A stretch of DNA of 64,000 nt from Streptomyces sp. AA1529 (GCF_000280905.1 NZ_ALAP01000094.1:57500-121499); one strand, 5' to 3'. Shown: positions 8,499 to 17,989, numbered from the stretch's first letter. Translations and numbers: made by a program. The notes: generated by a model not told the origin, from the sequence alone.

Positions 8499-10325
8499 TC
8501 AGCCCCGGTACAGCGCCTCGATCTCCGCGGCGCAGGCCGCCTCGATCGCGGCGCGCCGCAGCTTCAGCGACGGGGTCAGCAGTCCGTCCTCCTCGGTGAA
8601 GGGCGCCGCGAGGATGCGGAACGTGCGGATCGACTCCGCCTGGGACACCTGGGTGTTCGCGGCGACCACCGCCCTGCGCATCTCCGTCTCCAAGTCCTCG
8701 TCCCGCAGCAGGTCCGCGGGGTCCGTCTCGGGCTTCTGGCGCATCGCGAGCCAGTGCTGCACCGCCTCCTCGTCGAGCGTGAGGAGCGCGGAGACGTACG
8801 GCCGGTCGTTCCCCAGCACGATGCACTGCCCGACGAGCGGATGCTCGCGGACGCGGTCCTCCAACGGGCCGGGTGAGACGCTCTTGCCGCTGGAGGTCAC
8901 CAGGATCTCCTTCTTGCGGCCGGTGATCGTCAGATAGCCGTCCTCGTCCAGGAGGCCCAGATCGCCGGTGGCGAACCAGCCGCCGCGCAGGGTGCCCTGG
9001 GTGGCACGCGCGTTGTTCAGATAGCCGCCGAAGATCTGACCGCCACTGACCAGGATCTCACCGTCCTCGGCGATCCGCACGGTGGTGCCGGGCACCGGCT
9101 GCCCGACGGTGCCGAAGCGGGGGCGTTCGGGCGGGTTGGCGACGGCGGCGGCCGTCGTCTCGGTCAGCCCGTACCCCTCGAAGATCCGCATTCCGGCGCC
9201 GTCGAAGAACAGGCCCAGCCGCCGCTCCATGGCCGAGCCGCCCGACATGGCGTACCGGCAGCGGCCGCCCATGGCCTCCCGCAGCTTGGTGTAGACGAAC
9301 TTGTCGTAGAACTGGTGCTGCATCCGCAGCGAGGCGCCGGGGCCGGGGCCGGTGCCGAACGCCTTGTGCTCGACGGCCTCGGCGTACCGGACGGCCACCT
9401 CCACGGCCTTCTCGAACGGGCCGAGCCGCCCCTCGGACTCGGCCTTGCGGCGCGCGCTCGCGAAGATCTTCTCGAACAGGTGGGGGACCGCCTGGATGAA
9501 GGTGGGGCGGAACGCCGCCAGGTCGGGCAGCAGCGCCCGCGCCGTCATCTCCGGCTGGTGCCCCACCTTGAGCCCGGCCCGCACCGCCGCGACCTCCACC
9601 ATCCGGCCGAAGACGTGGGCCAGCGGCAGGAACAGCAGCAGGGAGCCCTGCTCCCCGGCTTTGGCGCTGAAGACCCGGTCGTACCGGGCGATGATGTTGT
9701 CGGTCTCGGCCATCAGGTTGGCATGCGTGATCACACAGCCTTTGGGGCGGCCGGTGGTCCCGGAGGTGTAGATGACGGTGGCGACCGTGTCCGGGGTGAG
9801 CGCGAGCCGGTGCCGGTGGACGACCTCGTCCTCGAGGTGCGCCCCCGCGGCGATCAGCTCCCGCACCGCTCCGGAGTCGAACTGCCACAGCTTCTTGAGC
9901 CGCGGCAGCCTGTCGACGACCGAACCGATGGTCATCGCGTGGTCCTCGTGCTCGACCACGGCGGCCGTCACCTCGGCGTCGTACAGCATCCAGGCGACCT
10001 GTTCGGCCGAGGAGGTCGGGTAGACGGGCACCGACTGGGCGCCGAGTGTCCACAGCGCGAAGTCCAGCAGCGTCCACTCGTAGCGCGTACGCGACATCAG
10101 CGCCACGCGGTCGCCGAACCGGACGCCCTGGGCCAGCAGACCCTTCGCGACCGCCATGACCTCGTCCCGGAACGCCGCCGCCGACACGTCCTGCCAGTCG
10201 CCGTCCCGGCCCTTGCGGGCGAGCAGCGGCAGGTGGGGGGTCCGCTCGGCGTGCGCGAAGACGGCATCGGCCACTCCGCCGACCTGGGGCGTGGTCGTCA
10301 GGGCCGGAACGGTGAACTCGCGCAA
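8499..10325 (-). CDS. long-chain fatty-acid-CoA ligase (FadD15-like AMP-binding protein)
   Basis: A 608-residue acyl-adenylate-forming enzyme that activates fatty acids to acyl-CoA. The AMP-binding P-loop YTSGTTGRPKG is at 186-196. The A5 motif GYGLTETTA and the A7/A8 region (TGDLGLLDEDGYLTITGRKK) follow in order. The start is a TTG at 10325 supported by GAGGAG eight bases upstream; no ATG or GTG gives a better-placed site, and the N-terminus (REFTVPALTTTP) matches FadD15-type homologues. It is monocistronic and could feed or drain the acyl pool used by the desaturase at 3.9-5.0 kb. Confidence 0.93.
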   Translation of the reverse strand: MREFTVPALTTTPQVGGVADAVFAHAERTPHLPLLARKGRDGDWQDVSAAAFRDEVMAVAKGLLAQGVRFGDRVALMSRTRYEWTLLDFALWTLGAQSVPVYPTSSAEQVAWMLYDAEVTAAVVEHEDHAMTIGSVVDRLPRLKKLWQFDSGAVRELIAAGAHLEDEVVHRHRLALTPDTVATVIYTSGTTGRPKGCVITHANLMAETDNIIARYDRVFSAKAGEQGSLLLFLPLAHVFGRMVEVAAVRAGLKVGHQPEMTARALLPDLAAFRPTFIQAVPHLFEKIFASARRKAESEGRLGPFEKAVEVAVRYAEAVEHKAFGTGPGPGASLRMQHQFYDKFVYTKLREAMGGRCRYAMSGGSAMERRLGLFFDGAGMRIFEGYGLTETTAAAVANPPERPRFGTVGQPVPGTTVRIAEDGEILVSGGQIFGGYLNNARATQGTLRGGWFATGDLGLLDEDGYLTITGRKKEILVTSSGKSVSPGPLEDRVREHPLVGQCIVLGNDRPYVSALLTLDEEAVQHWLAMRQKPETDPADLLRDEDLETEMRRAVVAANTQVSQAESIRTFRILAAPFTEEDGLLTPSLKLRRAAIEAACAAEIEALYRG

Positions 10326-10693
10326 AGGCTCTGCTCCTCGACTGCGCGGTACCAGGTGGCACCGCGCCAGGACCGTATCCGATGGCGGGCCGTGATCGGC
10401 AGGGGTGTCGATGCAGGTCAGTCGGTCAATTGGGACAGTTCGACGACCTCCTCGCGGATGCCCGCGAGGCCGTTTCCCCGCCCGCCGGTTTTCTGCACCG
10501 AATATTCGCGAGCGAACCGGAGCGTTTGCGAAAGGTGCGGGTCACCGGGGGTTGGTGTGACGAGAGGGGAGCGGTGTCCCGAGCGGCCCGGAGGTGTGCT
10601 CGCAGGGCGCTCCCCCTCCGGGGCCGGCTGAGGGCCGCCGGACGCCCCGGGTACCGCGGAAGACCGATTCCGCAGATCGGTATGTTGGTCGGC
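10326..10693. other. divergent intergenic region
   Basis: About 360 bases between the acyl-CoA synthetase and the symporter-like gene, with no supported gene. A dyad CCTCGCGG-N4-CCGCGAGG at 10450-10469 is the only clear structure and could be an operator or a short hairpin. Confidence 0.35.
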
Positions 10694-11719
10694 ATGCGCC
10701 GCATCGCCCGCTTCCTGGACCCCTTCGTCCTGCTGCTGGTGGCCACCGTGCTGGTCGCCGTCCTGCTGCCCGCGTCGGGCGGGGTCGCGCACGGGTTCAG
10801 CTGGGCCACCAAGGCAGCCGTCGGCCTGCTCTTCTTCCTCTACGGAGCGCGGCTGTCCACCCGCGAGGCGGTGGACGGGCTCCGCCACTGGCGGCTGCAC
10901 CTGGCCGTCGTGGCGTGCACCTTCGTCGTCTTCCCGCTGCTGGGGCTCGCCTCCCGCGGGCTCGTCCCCTACCTGCTCACCCCGCAGCTCCAGGAGGGGC
11001 TGCTCTTCCTCTGCCTCGTCCCCTCCACCATCCAGTCCTCGATCGCCTTCACCGCGCTGGCCCGCGGCAACGTGCCGGCCGCCATCTGCGCGGGCACCTA
11101 TTCCAGCCTGCTCGGCATGCTCGCCACCCCGCTGCTGGCCGCCTGGCTCATCGGCGGCCGGGCCGCGCTCTCCGCCGACGGCCTGCTCGGCATCGCCGCC
11201 CAACTGCTGGCGCCCTTCCTCGCGGGGCAACTGCTCCGCCGCCGCCTGGTCGGCTTCCTGACCCGGCACAAGCGCGCGCTGGGGTATGTGGACCGCTCCT
11301 CGGTGCTGCTCGTCGTCTACACCGCCTTCAGTCAGGGCATGACCGAGGGCGTGTGGAGCGCGGTCAGCCCCGCCCGGCTCCCGGCCCTGCTCGGCGTGGA
11401 AGCCGTACTGCTGGCCGCCATGCTGGGACTGACCTGGTTCGGCGCCCGGAGGCTGGGCTTCGAGCGGGCCGACCGCCTCACCATCTGCTTCGCGGGCTCC
11501 AAGAAGTCCCTGGCCGCCGGACTGCCCATGGCCAGCGTGCTCTTCGGCGCCGAGGCGAGCGTCGCGGTGCTGCCGCTGATGCTCTTCCATCAGATGCAAC
11601 TGCTGGTCTGCGCCTACCTGGCGCGGCGGTGGGCCCGGGAGCCGTCCGCTCCGGACCCCGGTCCGGAACCGGAACCCGAGCAGGACGCCGCGCCCGGCCC
11701 GCGCGCGGTCCGCAGCTGA
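10694..11719 (+). CDS. bile acid:sodium symporter-like (SBF-like) transporter
   Basis: A roughly 341-residue polytopic membrane protein with about ten hydrophobic segments. It has the SBF-like signatures VGLLFFLYGARLS (around residues 45-57), CLVPSTIQSSIAFTALARGN (around 111-130) and the late CFAGSKKSLAAGLPMA motif. These are typical of the YfeH/SBF-like branch, a bile-acid-symporter relative of uncertain substrate. The C-terminus is a Pro/Glu-rich cytoplasmic tail. Two ATG codons compete (10682 and 10694) and neither has a strong ribosome binding site; 10694 gives the usual MRRIARFLDPF opening. It converges with fdhD. Confidence 0.82.
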   Translation: MRRIARFLDPFVLLLVATVLVAVLLPASGGVAHGFSWATKAAVGLLFFLYGARLSTREAVDGLRHWRLHLAVVACTFVVFPLLGLASRGLVPYLLTPQLQEGLLFLCLVPSTIQSSIAFTALARGNVPAAICAGTYSSLLGMLATPLLAAWLIGGRAALSADGLLGIAAQLLAPFLAGQLLRRRLVGFLTRHKRALGYVDRSSVLLVVYTAFSQGMTEGVWSAVSPARLPALLGVEAVLLAAMLGLTWFGARRLGFERADRLTICFAGSKKSLAAGLPMASVLFGAEASVAVLPLMLFHQMQLLVCAYLARRWAREPSAPDPGPEPEPEQDAAPGPRAVRS

Positions 11720-11791
11720 GCGGTCCGCAGCCGAAGGGCGGCCGCTCGCCCCGGGGACGGTTCCTCGCAGACGGAGAGACGGGCAGACGAC

Positions 11792-12679
11792 TCAGTCGGC
11801 GCCCGCGGTCGGCTCGGCCGACGAGGCCGCCTCGGCCGACGCGGCCGGCAGTGCCAGCCGGTGCGACCCCGCGTAGATGTTCATCGAGGAGCCGCGCAGG
11901 AAACCGACCAGGGTCAGCCCCGCCTCCTCCGCCAGGTCGACGGCGAGGGACGACGGTGCCGAGACGGCCGCCAGCACCGGGATGCCCGCCATCACCGCCT
12001 TCTGTGCCAGTTCGAACGAGGCACGCCCGGAGACCATCAGCAGCGCGTCGCGCAGCGGGAGCGCGCCGTCCCGCGTCGCGCGGCCCACCACCTTGTCCAC
12101 GGCGTTGTGCCGTCCCACGTCCTCGCGTACGTCGAGGAGTTCACCGGTGGCCGAGAACAGCGCCGCCGCGTGCAGCCCGCCTGTGCGGTCGAACACCCGC
12201 TGGGCGGCGCGCAGCCGGTCCGGGAGCCGGGCCAGCAGCCCGGTGCCGACGCCGTGCGGACGCTCGCGGTCCAGTTCCCAGCGCGCCGTGGTGCGGACCG
12301 CGTCCAGGCTGGCCTTGCCGCACAGTCCGCAGGAGGACGTGGTGTAGACGTTGCGCTCCAGCCCGGCGATGTCGGGTGCGGGGACGTGCGGGGCGAGGCG
12401 TACGTCGACCGTGTTGTAGGTGCGGGCGCCGTCCTCGTCGCGGGCTTCACCGCAGTAGGAGATCCCGGCGATGTCCCCGGCCGCGCCGACGACTCCCTCG
12501 CTGACCAGGAATCCGGTCGCCAGCGCGAAGTCGTCGCCGGGGGTGCGCATGGTGACCGCCAGTGGTCTGCCGCCGAGCCGGATCTCCAGCGGTTCCTCGG
12601 TGACGAGGGTGTCCGGACGTGTGCTGACCGCCCCCTCCCGGACGCGTACGACGGGGCGTCGTGCGGTGACCCTGCCCAT
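11792..12679 (-). CDS. fdhD: formate dehydrogenase accessory sulfurtransferase FdhD
   Basis: A 295-residue FdhD, which transfers sulfur from a cysteine desulfurase to the molybdenum cofactor so that formate dehydrogenase becomes active. TEEPLEIRLGG near 27-37, the sulfur-carrying Cys pair in SSCGLCGKASLD (Cys117, Cys120), DVGRHNAVDKV and the C-terminal GSSMNIYAG are all present. The ATG at 12679 is preceded by GGAGAGGTGAGG. No formate dehydrogenase structural gene lies in the window. It is divergent from the ROK regulator across a 190-base promoter region. Confidence 0.95.
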   Translation of the reverse strand: MGRVTARRPVVRVREGAVSTRPDTLVTEEPLEIRLGGRPLAVTMRTPGDDFALATGFLVSEGVVGAAGDIAGISYCGEARDEDGARTYNTVDVRLAPHVPAPDIAGLERNVYTTSSCGLCGKASLDAVRTTARWELDRERPHGVGTGLLARLPDRLRAAQRVFDRTGGLHAAALFSATGELLDVREDVGRHNAVDKVVGRATRDGALPLRDALLMVSGRASFELAQKAVMAGIPVLAAVSAPSSLAVDLAEEAGLTLVGFLRGSSMNIYAGSHRLALPAASAEAASSAEPTAGAD

Positions 12680-12744
12680 GGTGTCCTCACCTCTCCTGGT
12701 CGCTCCGACCCTAAGGCAGCCGGCGGGCTGCCGCGGGGACGCTC

Positions 12745-12795
12745 TTTGTCCATTCCCGGGAAGAAGTCGCACTGGTTTGTGCAGAACTTCTTTCC
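12745..12795. promoter_or_regulatory. dyad-rich fdhD/ROK divergent promoter
   Basis: Between the divergent fdhD and ROK genes lies an imperfect long dyad. Arms AAGAAGT (12761-12767) and ACTTCTT (12786-12792) enclose an inner GCAC/GTGC pair. A TTTGTCC half-site at 12745-12751 matches the arms of the perfect dyad upstream of the sugar dehydrogenase at 20410. ROK regulators commonly autoregulate through such sites. The assignment is inference. Confidence 0.45.
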
Positions 12796-12870
12796 AACTC
12801 CGGCTGCCGCTGCTACGTTCCCCGTACTTTCCCGGACACGACGCCGACACGTACGGCTGGAGGGGCAGCG

Positions 12871-14061
12871 GTGAGGCGCATGACTGCACGGCCCGCGAAC
12901 GCGCACCAGGCGCGGCTGCTCCGCCTGCTGCGTGACGGCGGCCCGCGGTCCCGCGCCGAACTCGGGGACCGGGTCGACCTGTCCCGCTCCAAGCTGGCCG
13001 TCGAGGTCGACCGGCTGCTGGAGACGGGGCTGGTCGTCGCGGACGGCCTCGCCGCCTCCCGGGGCGGGCGCCGTTCGCACAACATCCGGCTGGCGCCCGG
13101 CCTCCGCTTTCTCGGGGTCGACATCGGCGCCACCTCCGTCGACGTCGCGGTCACCAACCCGGAACTGGAGGTCCTGGGTCACCTCAACCAGCCCATGGAC
13201 GTCCGTGAAGGCCCGGTGGCGGTCTTCGACCAGGTGCTGGCGATGGTGGCCAAGCTGCGCGACAGCGGGGTCGCCGACGGGTTCGACGGCGCGGGCATCG
13301 GCGTTCCCGGGCCCGTACGGTTCCCGGAGGGCACCCCCGTCGCACCGCCGATCATGCCCGGGTGGGACGGCTTCCCGGTCCGGGAGGCGCTCAGTCAGGA
13401 ACTGGGCTGCCCCGTGATGGTCGACAACGACGTGAACCTGATGGCGACCGGCGAGATGCAGGCGGGGGTCGCACGCTCGGTGCGGGACTTCTTCTGCGTC
13501 AAGATCGGCACCGGGATCGGCTGCGGAGTGGTCGTCGGAGGCGAGGTGCACCGCGGAACCACCGGCAGCGCGGGCGACATCGGGCACATCCAGGTCGAAC
13601 CCGACGGCCGCCAGTGCGCCTGCGGCAACCGTGGCTGCCTGGAGGCGTACTTCGGCGGCGCCGCCCTCGCCCGGGACGCCGAGGAGGCGGCCCGGGAGGG
13701 CCGGTCGCCCGAACTGGCCCGGCTGCTGGCCGAGAAGGGCCGGCTCGACGCGTCCGACGTCGCCATCGCCGCCTCCGCGGGGGACGGCACCTCGCTCGAT
13801 CTCATCCGGGACGGCGGCGCCCGGGTGGGCCAGGTCATCGCGAGCCTGGTCAGCTTCTTCAACCCCGGCCTGGTGGTCATCGGCGGCGGTGTCACCGGGC
13901 TCGGCCACACCCTGCTGGCCAGCATCCGCACCCAGGTCTACCGCCAGTCGCTGCCGCTGGCGACCGGCAACCTCCCGATCGTCCTGGGCGAGCTGGGACA
14001 GGTCGCGGGCGTCACCGGCGCCGCCCGGCTCACCAGCGACCACCTGTTCTCGCCCGCGTAA
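12871..14061 (+). CDS. ROK-family transcriptional regulator
   Basis: A 396-residue ROK repressor. Residues about 8-60 form a winged helix-turn-helix (HQARLLRLLRDGGPRSRAEL, then DRVDLSRSKLAVEVDRLLE). After it comes a sugar-kinase-like ATPase fold with LGVDIGATSVDVAV and the zinc-binding CACGNRGCLEAY near 249-260. ROK repressors sense a sugar or phosphosugar and release the transport operon they sit next to. GTG at 12871 has GGAGGGG seven bases upstream. It is followed 165 bases later by the sugar ABC importer in the same orientation, which strongly suggests local control. Confidence 0.93.
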   Translation: MRRMTARPANAHQARLLRLLRDGGPRSRAELGDRVDLSRSKLAVEVDRLLETGLVVADGLAASRGGRRSHNIRLAPGLRFLGVDIGATSVDVAVTNPELEVLGHLNQPMDVREGPVAVFDQVLAMVAKLRDSGVADGFDGAGIGVPGPVRFPEGTPVAPPIMPGWDGFPVREALSQELGCPVMVDNDVNLMATGEMQAGVARSVRDFFCVKIGTGIGCGVVVGGEVHRGTTGSAGDIGHIQVEPDGRQCACGNRGCLEAYFGGAALARDAEEAAREGRSPELARLLAEKGRLDASDVAIAASAGDGTSLDLIRDGGARVGQVIASLVSFFNPGLVVIGGGVTGLGHTLLASIRTQVYRQSLPLATGNLPIVLGELGQVAGVTGAARLTSDHLFSPA

Positions 14062-14226
14062 CCCCTGGTCCCGGCCCCCCGACACCGCACGCACCGCCTC
14101 CCGGCCCCGGCCGCGAAGTCCCCCGGCCCGTACGACGCACAGCGCAGCGCACCGCACCGCAACCGATCGACGGCACCGCTCCTGCACCGCGAACTCCCGT
14201 ACGACCCCCTGGGACGGAGGTCCTGC

Positions 14227-15729
14227 ATGCCCCTGTTGACGATGTCCGGAATCACCAAATCGTTCCCCGGTGTCCGTGCGCTGGACGGTGTCGACCTCGA
14301 TGTCGAGGAAGGCGAGGTGCACTGCCTGCTCGGCCAGAACGGGGCGGGCAAGTCCACCCTCATCAAGGTGCTCGCGGGCGCCCACCAGCCCGACGGCGGC
14401 GAGATCGCCTGGCGGGGCGAGCGGGTCCGGCTGCCCACCCCGGTCTCCGCCATGCGGCTGGGCATCGCCACCATCTACCAGGAACTCGACCTGGTGGAGC
14501 ACGTGTCGGTGGCGGAGAACGTCTTCCTCGGCCACGAGATCGCCACCCACGGCCTGGTCCGCGCCCGCGCCGCGCGGGCGCGGACGGCGGAACTGCTGGC
14601 CCGGCTCGGGCACCCCGAGATCGACCCGGCCGCGCCCGTGGGCTCCCTCTCCGCCGCCGGAGCGCAGATCGTGTCCATGGCCCGTGCCCTCTCGCACGAC
14701 GTGCGGCTGATCGTGATGGACGAGCCGTCGGCGGCGCTCGACCCCGACGAGGTCGACAACCTCTTCCGGATCGTCGGCGATCTGACGGCCGACGGCGTCG
14801 CCGTCGTCTACATCTCCCACCGGCTGGAGGAGATCCGCCGCATCGGGGACCGGGTCTCCGTCCTCAAGGACGGCCGCGTCGCCGCCCGCGACCTGCCGGC
14901 CCGCAGCACACCCACCGACGAACTGGTCGCCAGGATGACGGGCCGGGACGCACGACAGGTCTTCCCGCGGCGCTCGGCGCAGGACGCGCCCCGCGCCGAG
15001 CCGGTACTGGTCGCCGAAGGGCTGGCGCGGGCAGGCGAGTTCGAGCCGCTCGACCTGGAACTGCGGCCCGGCGAGATCGTCGGCCTGGCCGGGCTGGTGG
15101 GCTCGGGCCGCTCGGAGGTGCTGGAGACGCTCTACGGGGCGCGCCGCCCCACCGCGGGACGCGTCCTGGTGGACGGCAGGCCGCTGCGTCCGGGCAGCAT
15201 CCCCGCCGCCGTGCGCGCCGGGCTGGGACTGGCGCCCGAGGAACGCAAGTCCCAGGCGCTGCTGATGCTGGAGTCGGTCACCCGCAACGTCTCCGTCTCC
15301 TCGCTGCGCCGCTTCTCCCGCGGCGGCTGGCTGGACCGGGCCCGGGAGGGTGCCGAGGCCCGCAGACGCACCCGTGAGCTGGCGCTCAGCCCGGACGACC
15401 CCGAACGGCCGGTACGCACCTTCTCCGGCGGCAACCAGCAGAAGGCGGTGCTGGCCCGCTGGCTGCTGCGCGGCTGCCGGGTGCTGCTGCTGGACGAGCC
15501 GACCCGCGGCGTCGACGTCGGTGCCCGCGCCGAGTTGTACGCCGTCATCCGGCGGCTCGCCGACTCCGGGGTGTGCGTACTGCTCGTCTCCAGCGAGCTG
15601 CCCGAGGTCCTCGGCCTCGCCGACCGGGTGCTGGTGCTGCGCGAGGGCCGGGTGGTGCATGCGGCCCCCTCGCACGAACTGGACGAGCACCGGGTGCTGG
15701 ACCTCGTGATGGAAGGCACCCCGGAATGA
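14227..15729 (+). CDS. sugar ABC transporter, double ATP-binding protein (RbsA/MglA type)
   Basis: A 500-residue fusion of two ABC nucleotide-binding domains that energises ribose/galactose-type import. Domain 1 has Walker A GQNGAGKSTLIK (near 37-48) and Walker B LIVMDEPSAALDPDE, but its signature is the weak LSAAGAQ. Domain 2 has the degenerate Walker A GLVGSGRSEVLE typical of this family, a strong signature FSGGNQQKAVLARW and Walker B VLLLDEPTRGVDVG. The ATG follows ACGGAGGTCC. It is the first gene of the ABC set; the permease follows after 127 bases that hold a stable hairpin. Confidence 0.95.
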   Translation: MPLLTMSGITKSFPGVRALDGVDLDVEEGEVHCLLGQNGAGKSTLIKVLAGAHQPDGGEIAWRGERVRLPTPVSAMRLGIATIYQELDLVEHVSVAENVFLGHEIATHGLVRARAARARTAELLARLGHPEIDPAAPVGSLSAAGAQIVSMARALSHDVRLIVMDEPSAALDPDEVDNLFRIVGDLTADGVAVVYISHRLEEIRRIGDRVSVLKDGRVAARDLPARSTPTDELVARMTGRDARQVFPRRSAQDAPRAEPVLVAEGLARAGEFEPLDLELRPGEIVGLAGLVGSGRSEVLETLYGARRPTAGRVLVDGRPLRPGSIPAAVRAGLGLAPEERKSQALLMLESVTRNVSVSSLRRFSRGGWLDRAREGAEARRRTRELALSPDDPERPVRTFSGGNQQKAVLARWLLRGCRVLLLDEPTRGVDVGARAELYAVIRRLADSGVCVLLVSSELPEVLGLADRVLVLREGRVVHAAPSHELDEHRVLDLVMEGTPE

Positions 15730-15761
15730 GCGGCGCCCCCCGCACCTCCCGGCCGCTGCCG

Positions 15762-15792
15762 GGGTGCGGCCGCGGGCCGCGCGGCCGCACCC
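15762..15792 (+). promoter_or_regulatory. intra-operon 13-bp hairpin
   Basis: GGGTGCGGCCGCG and its exact complement CGCGGCCGCACCC are separated by five bases, between the ABC ATPase and its permease. It may attenuate transcription or protect the upstream message, giving unequal expression of the transporter parts. There is no U-tract. Confidence 0.55.
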
Positions 15793-15856
15793 GCCCTCCG
15801 GCGGCGGCGCCCGTGCATCCACCCACCGGCCTCCGTCCCCTCAGAGGTGACCCGTC

Positions 15857-16867
15857 ATGAACTCACCAGCAACCGCGACCAGTGAGCCCGATACGCCCGC
15901 ACCCCCGGCGGACCGGCCACCTGCCGTCCGCCGCCTCCCGCTCGACGTGCGCCACCTCTCGCTCATCGGGGTGCTGGTCGCGCTCGCCGTCGTCGGGGCG
16001 ATCACCAAACCCGACGAGTTCCTGGCGGCCGAGAACCTCCGCCTCGTCCTCACCCAGGCGTCCGTCATCGGCGTGGTCACCGTCGGCGTGACCTTCGTGA
16101 TCATCGGCGGCGGCATCGACCTGTCGGTCGGCGCCATCGTCGCGCTCGCCTCGGTGTGGGCGACGACGCTGGCCACCCAGGACTTCGGCCTCGGCGGAAT
16201 GCTGCTGTGCAGTGTGCTGGTCGGCGTCGGCTGCGGACTCGTCAACGGGTTGCTGGTCGCCTACGGGCCGATGGTGCCCTTCATCGCCACCCTCGCCATG
16301 CTCGCCTCGGCCCGGGGGCTGGCACTGCAGATCAGTGATGGCAGGACGCAGGTCGTCACCGTCGACGCCGTGCTCGACCTGGGCGTCAAGGACTCCTATG
16401 TGCTGGGCGTCCCGCCCATCGTCATGGTGTTCGCGCTCGTCTGCGTGCTCGGCTGGCTGCTGCTCAACCGCACCACCTTCGGGCGCCGCACGGTGGCCGT
16501 CGGCGGCAACCCGGAAGCCTCCCGGCTGGCCGGCATCGCCGTGCGACGGCAACGGCTGCTGCTCTATCTGCTCTCCGGACTGTGCTGCGGAATCGCCGCG
16601 TTCATGCTCGTCATCCTCACCGGCTCGGGCCAGAACACCAACGGCAACCTCTACGAACTCGACGCCATCGCAGCCGCGATCATCGGCGGCACGCTGCTCA
16701 GCGGCGGTCGCGGCACGATCCTCGGCTCGGTGCTCGGCGTCCTGGTCTTCACCACCATCACCAACCTGTTCGCCCTCAACAACCTCCAGACGGACATCCA
16801 GCAGATCGCCAAGGGCGCGATCATCGTCGCGGCCGTCCTGGTCCAGAAGGGTCGTTCCACGCCATGA
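15857..16867 (+). CDS. sugar ABC transporter permease (RbsC type)
   Basis: A 336-residue integral-membrane permease with about nine to ten hydrophobic helices. The BPD_transp_2-family hallmarks are clear: VIIGGGIDLSVGAIVALASV near 83-102, the GRRTVAVGGNPEASRLAGI cytoplasmic coupling loop around 210-228, and AAIIGGTLLSGGRGTILGSV late in the protein. The ATG has AGAGGTGACC upstream. Its stop overlaps the start of the substrate-binding protein (ATGA), so the two are translationally coupled. It should pair with the double ATPase upstream. Confidence 0.95.
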   Translation: MNSPATATSEPDTPAPPADRPPAVRRLPLDVRHLSLIGVLVALAVVGAITKPDEFLAAENLRLVLTQASVIGVVTVGVTFVIIGGGIDLSVGAIVALASVWATTLATQDFGLGGMLLCSVLVGVGCGLVNGLLVAYGPMVPFIATLAMLASARGLALQISDGRTQVVTVDAVLDLGVKDSYVLGVPPIVMVFALVCVLGWLLLNRTTFGRRTVAVGGNPEASRLAGIAVRRQRLLLYLLSGLCCGIAAFMLVILTGSGQNTNGNLYELDAIAAAIIGGTLLSGGRGTILGSVLGVLVFTTITNLFALNNLQTDIQQIAKGAIIVAAVLVQKGRSTP

Positions 16868-17949
16868 ACATCAGACCACGCACCCCTGACACGCCACCCG
16901 AGTCCCGCCTCCCGGCCACCAGCCGCCGCAGCATGCTCTTCGGCACCGCGGCGGCCGGAGCCGCGCTCCTCGCCACCGGCTGCACCAGCAACGAGAACAA
17001 CGACGACGCGGACACGGACTCGGCGGGCGCCGAGGTCGCCGACGACAAGCCCGGCAAGAAGGTCACCATCGGGTTCGCCGGTCCGCAGGCCGACCACGGC
17101 TGGCTCAACGCCATCACCACCCAGGCGAAGAAGCGCGCCGGGAAGTACGAGGACGTCACCCTGGAGGCCACCGAGGGCTCCAACGACAACGCCACCCAGG
17201 TGGGTCAGGTCGAGACGCTCATCAACAAGAAGGTCGACGTGCTCGTCGTGCTGCCCGCCGACGGCAAGGCCCTCACCCAGGTCGGCCTCAAGGCCATGCG
17301 GGCCGGTATCCCCGTCGTCAATCTCGACCGCGTCTTCTCCTCGCAGCAGGCGTACCGCTGCTGGATCGGCGGCGACAACTACGGCATGGGCCTCAACGCC
17401 GGGCACTACATCGGCGAACAGCTCAAGGACAAGAAGAGCGCCAAGGTCGTGGAGCTGGCCGGGATCGACAACCTGGAGCTGACCCGGCAGCGCACCAAGG
17501 GGTTCGACGACGCGCTGGAGAACTACCCCAACATCAAGAAGGTCGCCCGGCAGGCCGCCGAGTTCACCGTCGAGTCCGGGCAGCAGAAGATGTCCGAACT
17601 CCTGCAGGCCCAGCAGAGCTTCGACGCGCTGTGGAACCACGACGACGACCAGGGCGTCGGCGCCGAACGCGCCATCAAGCAGGCCGGCCGGGACGAGTTC
17701 TTCATGGTCGGCGGCGCCGGGTCCAAGCGCGTGATGCAGGCCATCAAGGACGGTGACAGCGTCATCAGGGCCACCGTCCTCTACCCGCCCACCATGGCCG
17801 CCTCCGCCATCGACCTGGCCCGCGCCCTCGGCCAGGGCAAGGGCATCGCGGGCATGGCCGAATACGAGATCCCCGCCCAGGTCACCCTCTACTCCGCGGT
17901 GGTGACCGAGAAGAACGTCGAGGAGTACCTCCCGATCGGCTTCACCTGA
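16864..17949 (+). CDS. sugar ABC transporter substrate-binding lipoprotein (Tat/lipobox)
   Basis: A 361-residue periplasmic-binding-protein type 1 receptor. Arg21-Arg22 followed by a hydrophobic stretch and the lipobox LATGC (Cys40) suggest twin-arginine export followed by lipid anchoring. An acidic Asn/Asp linker comes next, then the two-lobed fold of the RbsB/Peripla_BP_4 family (VTIGFAGPQADHGWLNAITT; NDNATQVGQVETLINKKVDV). It binds the imported sugar outside the membrane and delivers it to the permease. It is the last gene of the importer and is followed by a strong hairpin. The ligand could be ribose, galactose, inositol or a related cyclitol; the sequence does not decide. Confidence 0.94.
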   Translation: MNIRPRTPDTPPESRLPATSRRSMLFGTAAAGAALLATGCTSNENNDDADTDSAGAEVADDKPGKKVTIGFAGPQADHGWLNAITTQAKKRAGKYEDVTLEATEGSNDNATQVGQVETLINKKVDVLVVLPADGKALTQVGLKAMRAGIPVVNLDRVFSSQQAYRCWIGGDNYGMGLNAGHYIGEQLKDKKSAKVVELAGIDNLELTRQRTKGFDDALENYPNIKKVARQAAEFTVESGQQKMSELLQAQQSFDALWNHDDDQGVGAERAIKQAGRDEFFMVGGAGSKRVMQAIKDGDSVIRATVLYPPTMAASAIDLARALGQGKGIAGMAEYEIPAQVTLYSAVVTEKNVEEYLPIGFT

Positions 17950-17956
17950 CAGCCCG

Positions 17957-17989
17957 GGCGGGCGGCCCCCTCCGGGGGGACCGCCCGCC
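17957..17989 (+). terminator. hairpin terminator after the ABC importer
   Basis: Nested stems GGCGGGCGG / CCGCCCGCC and CCCCC / GGGGG form a long G+C-rich hairpin just after the binding-protein stop. There is no U-tract, typical of actinomycetes. Confidence 0.75.

Noticed and set aside
12037..15822. A minus-strand open frame of 1,261 codons across fdhD, the ROK gene and the ABC ATPase
   Set aside because: It is a shadow frame; it crosses three genes with strong family motifs and has no domain of its own.
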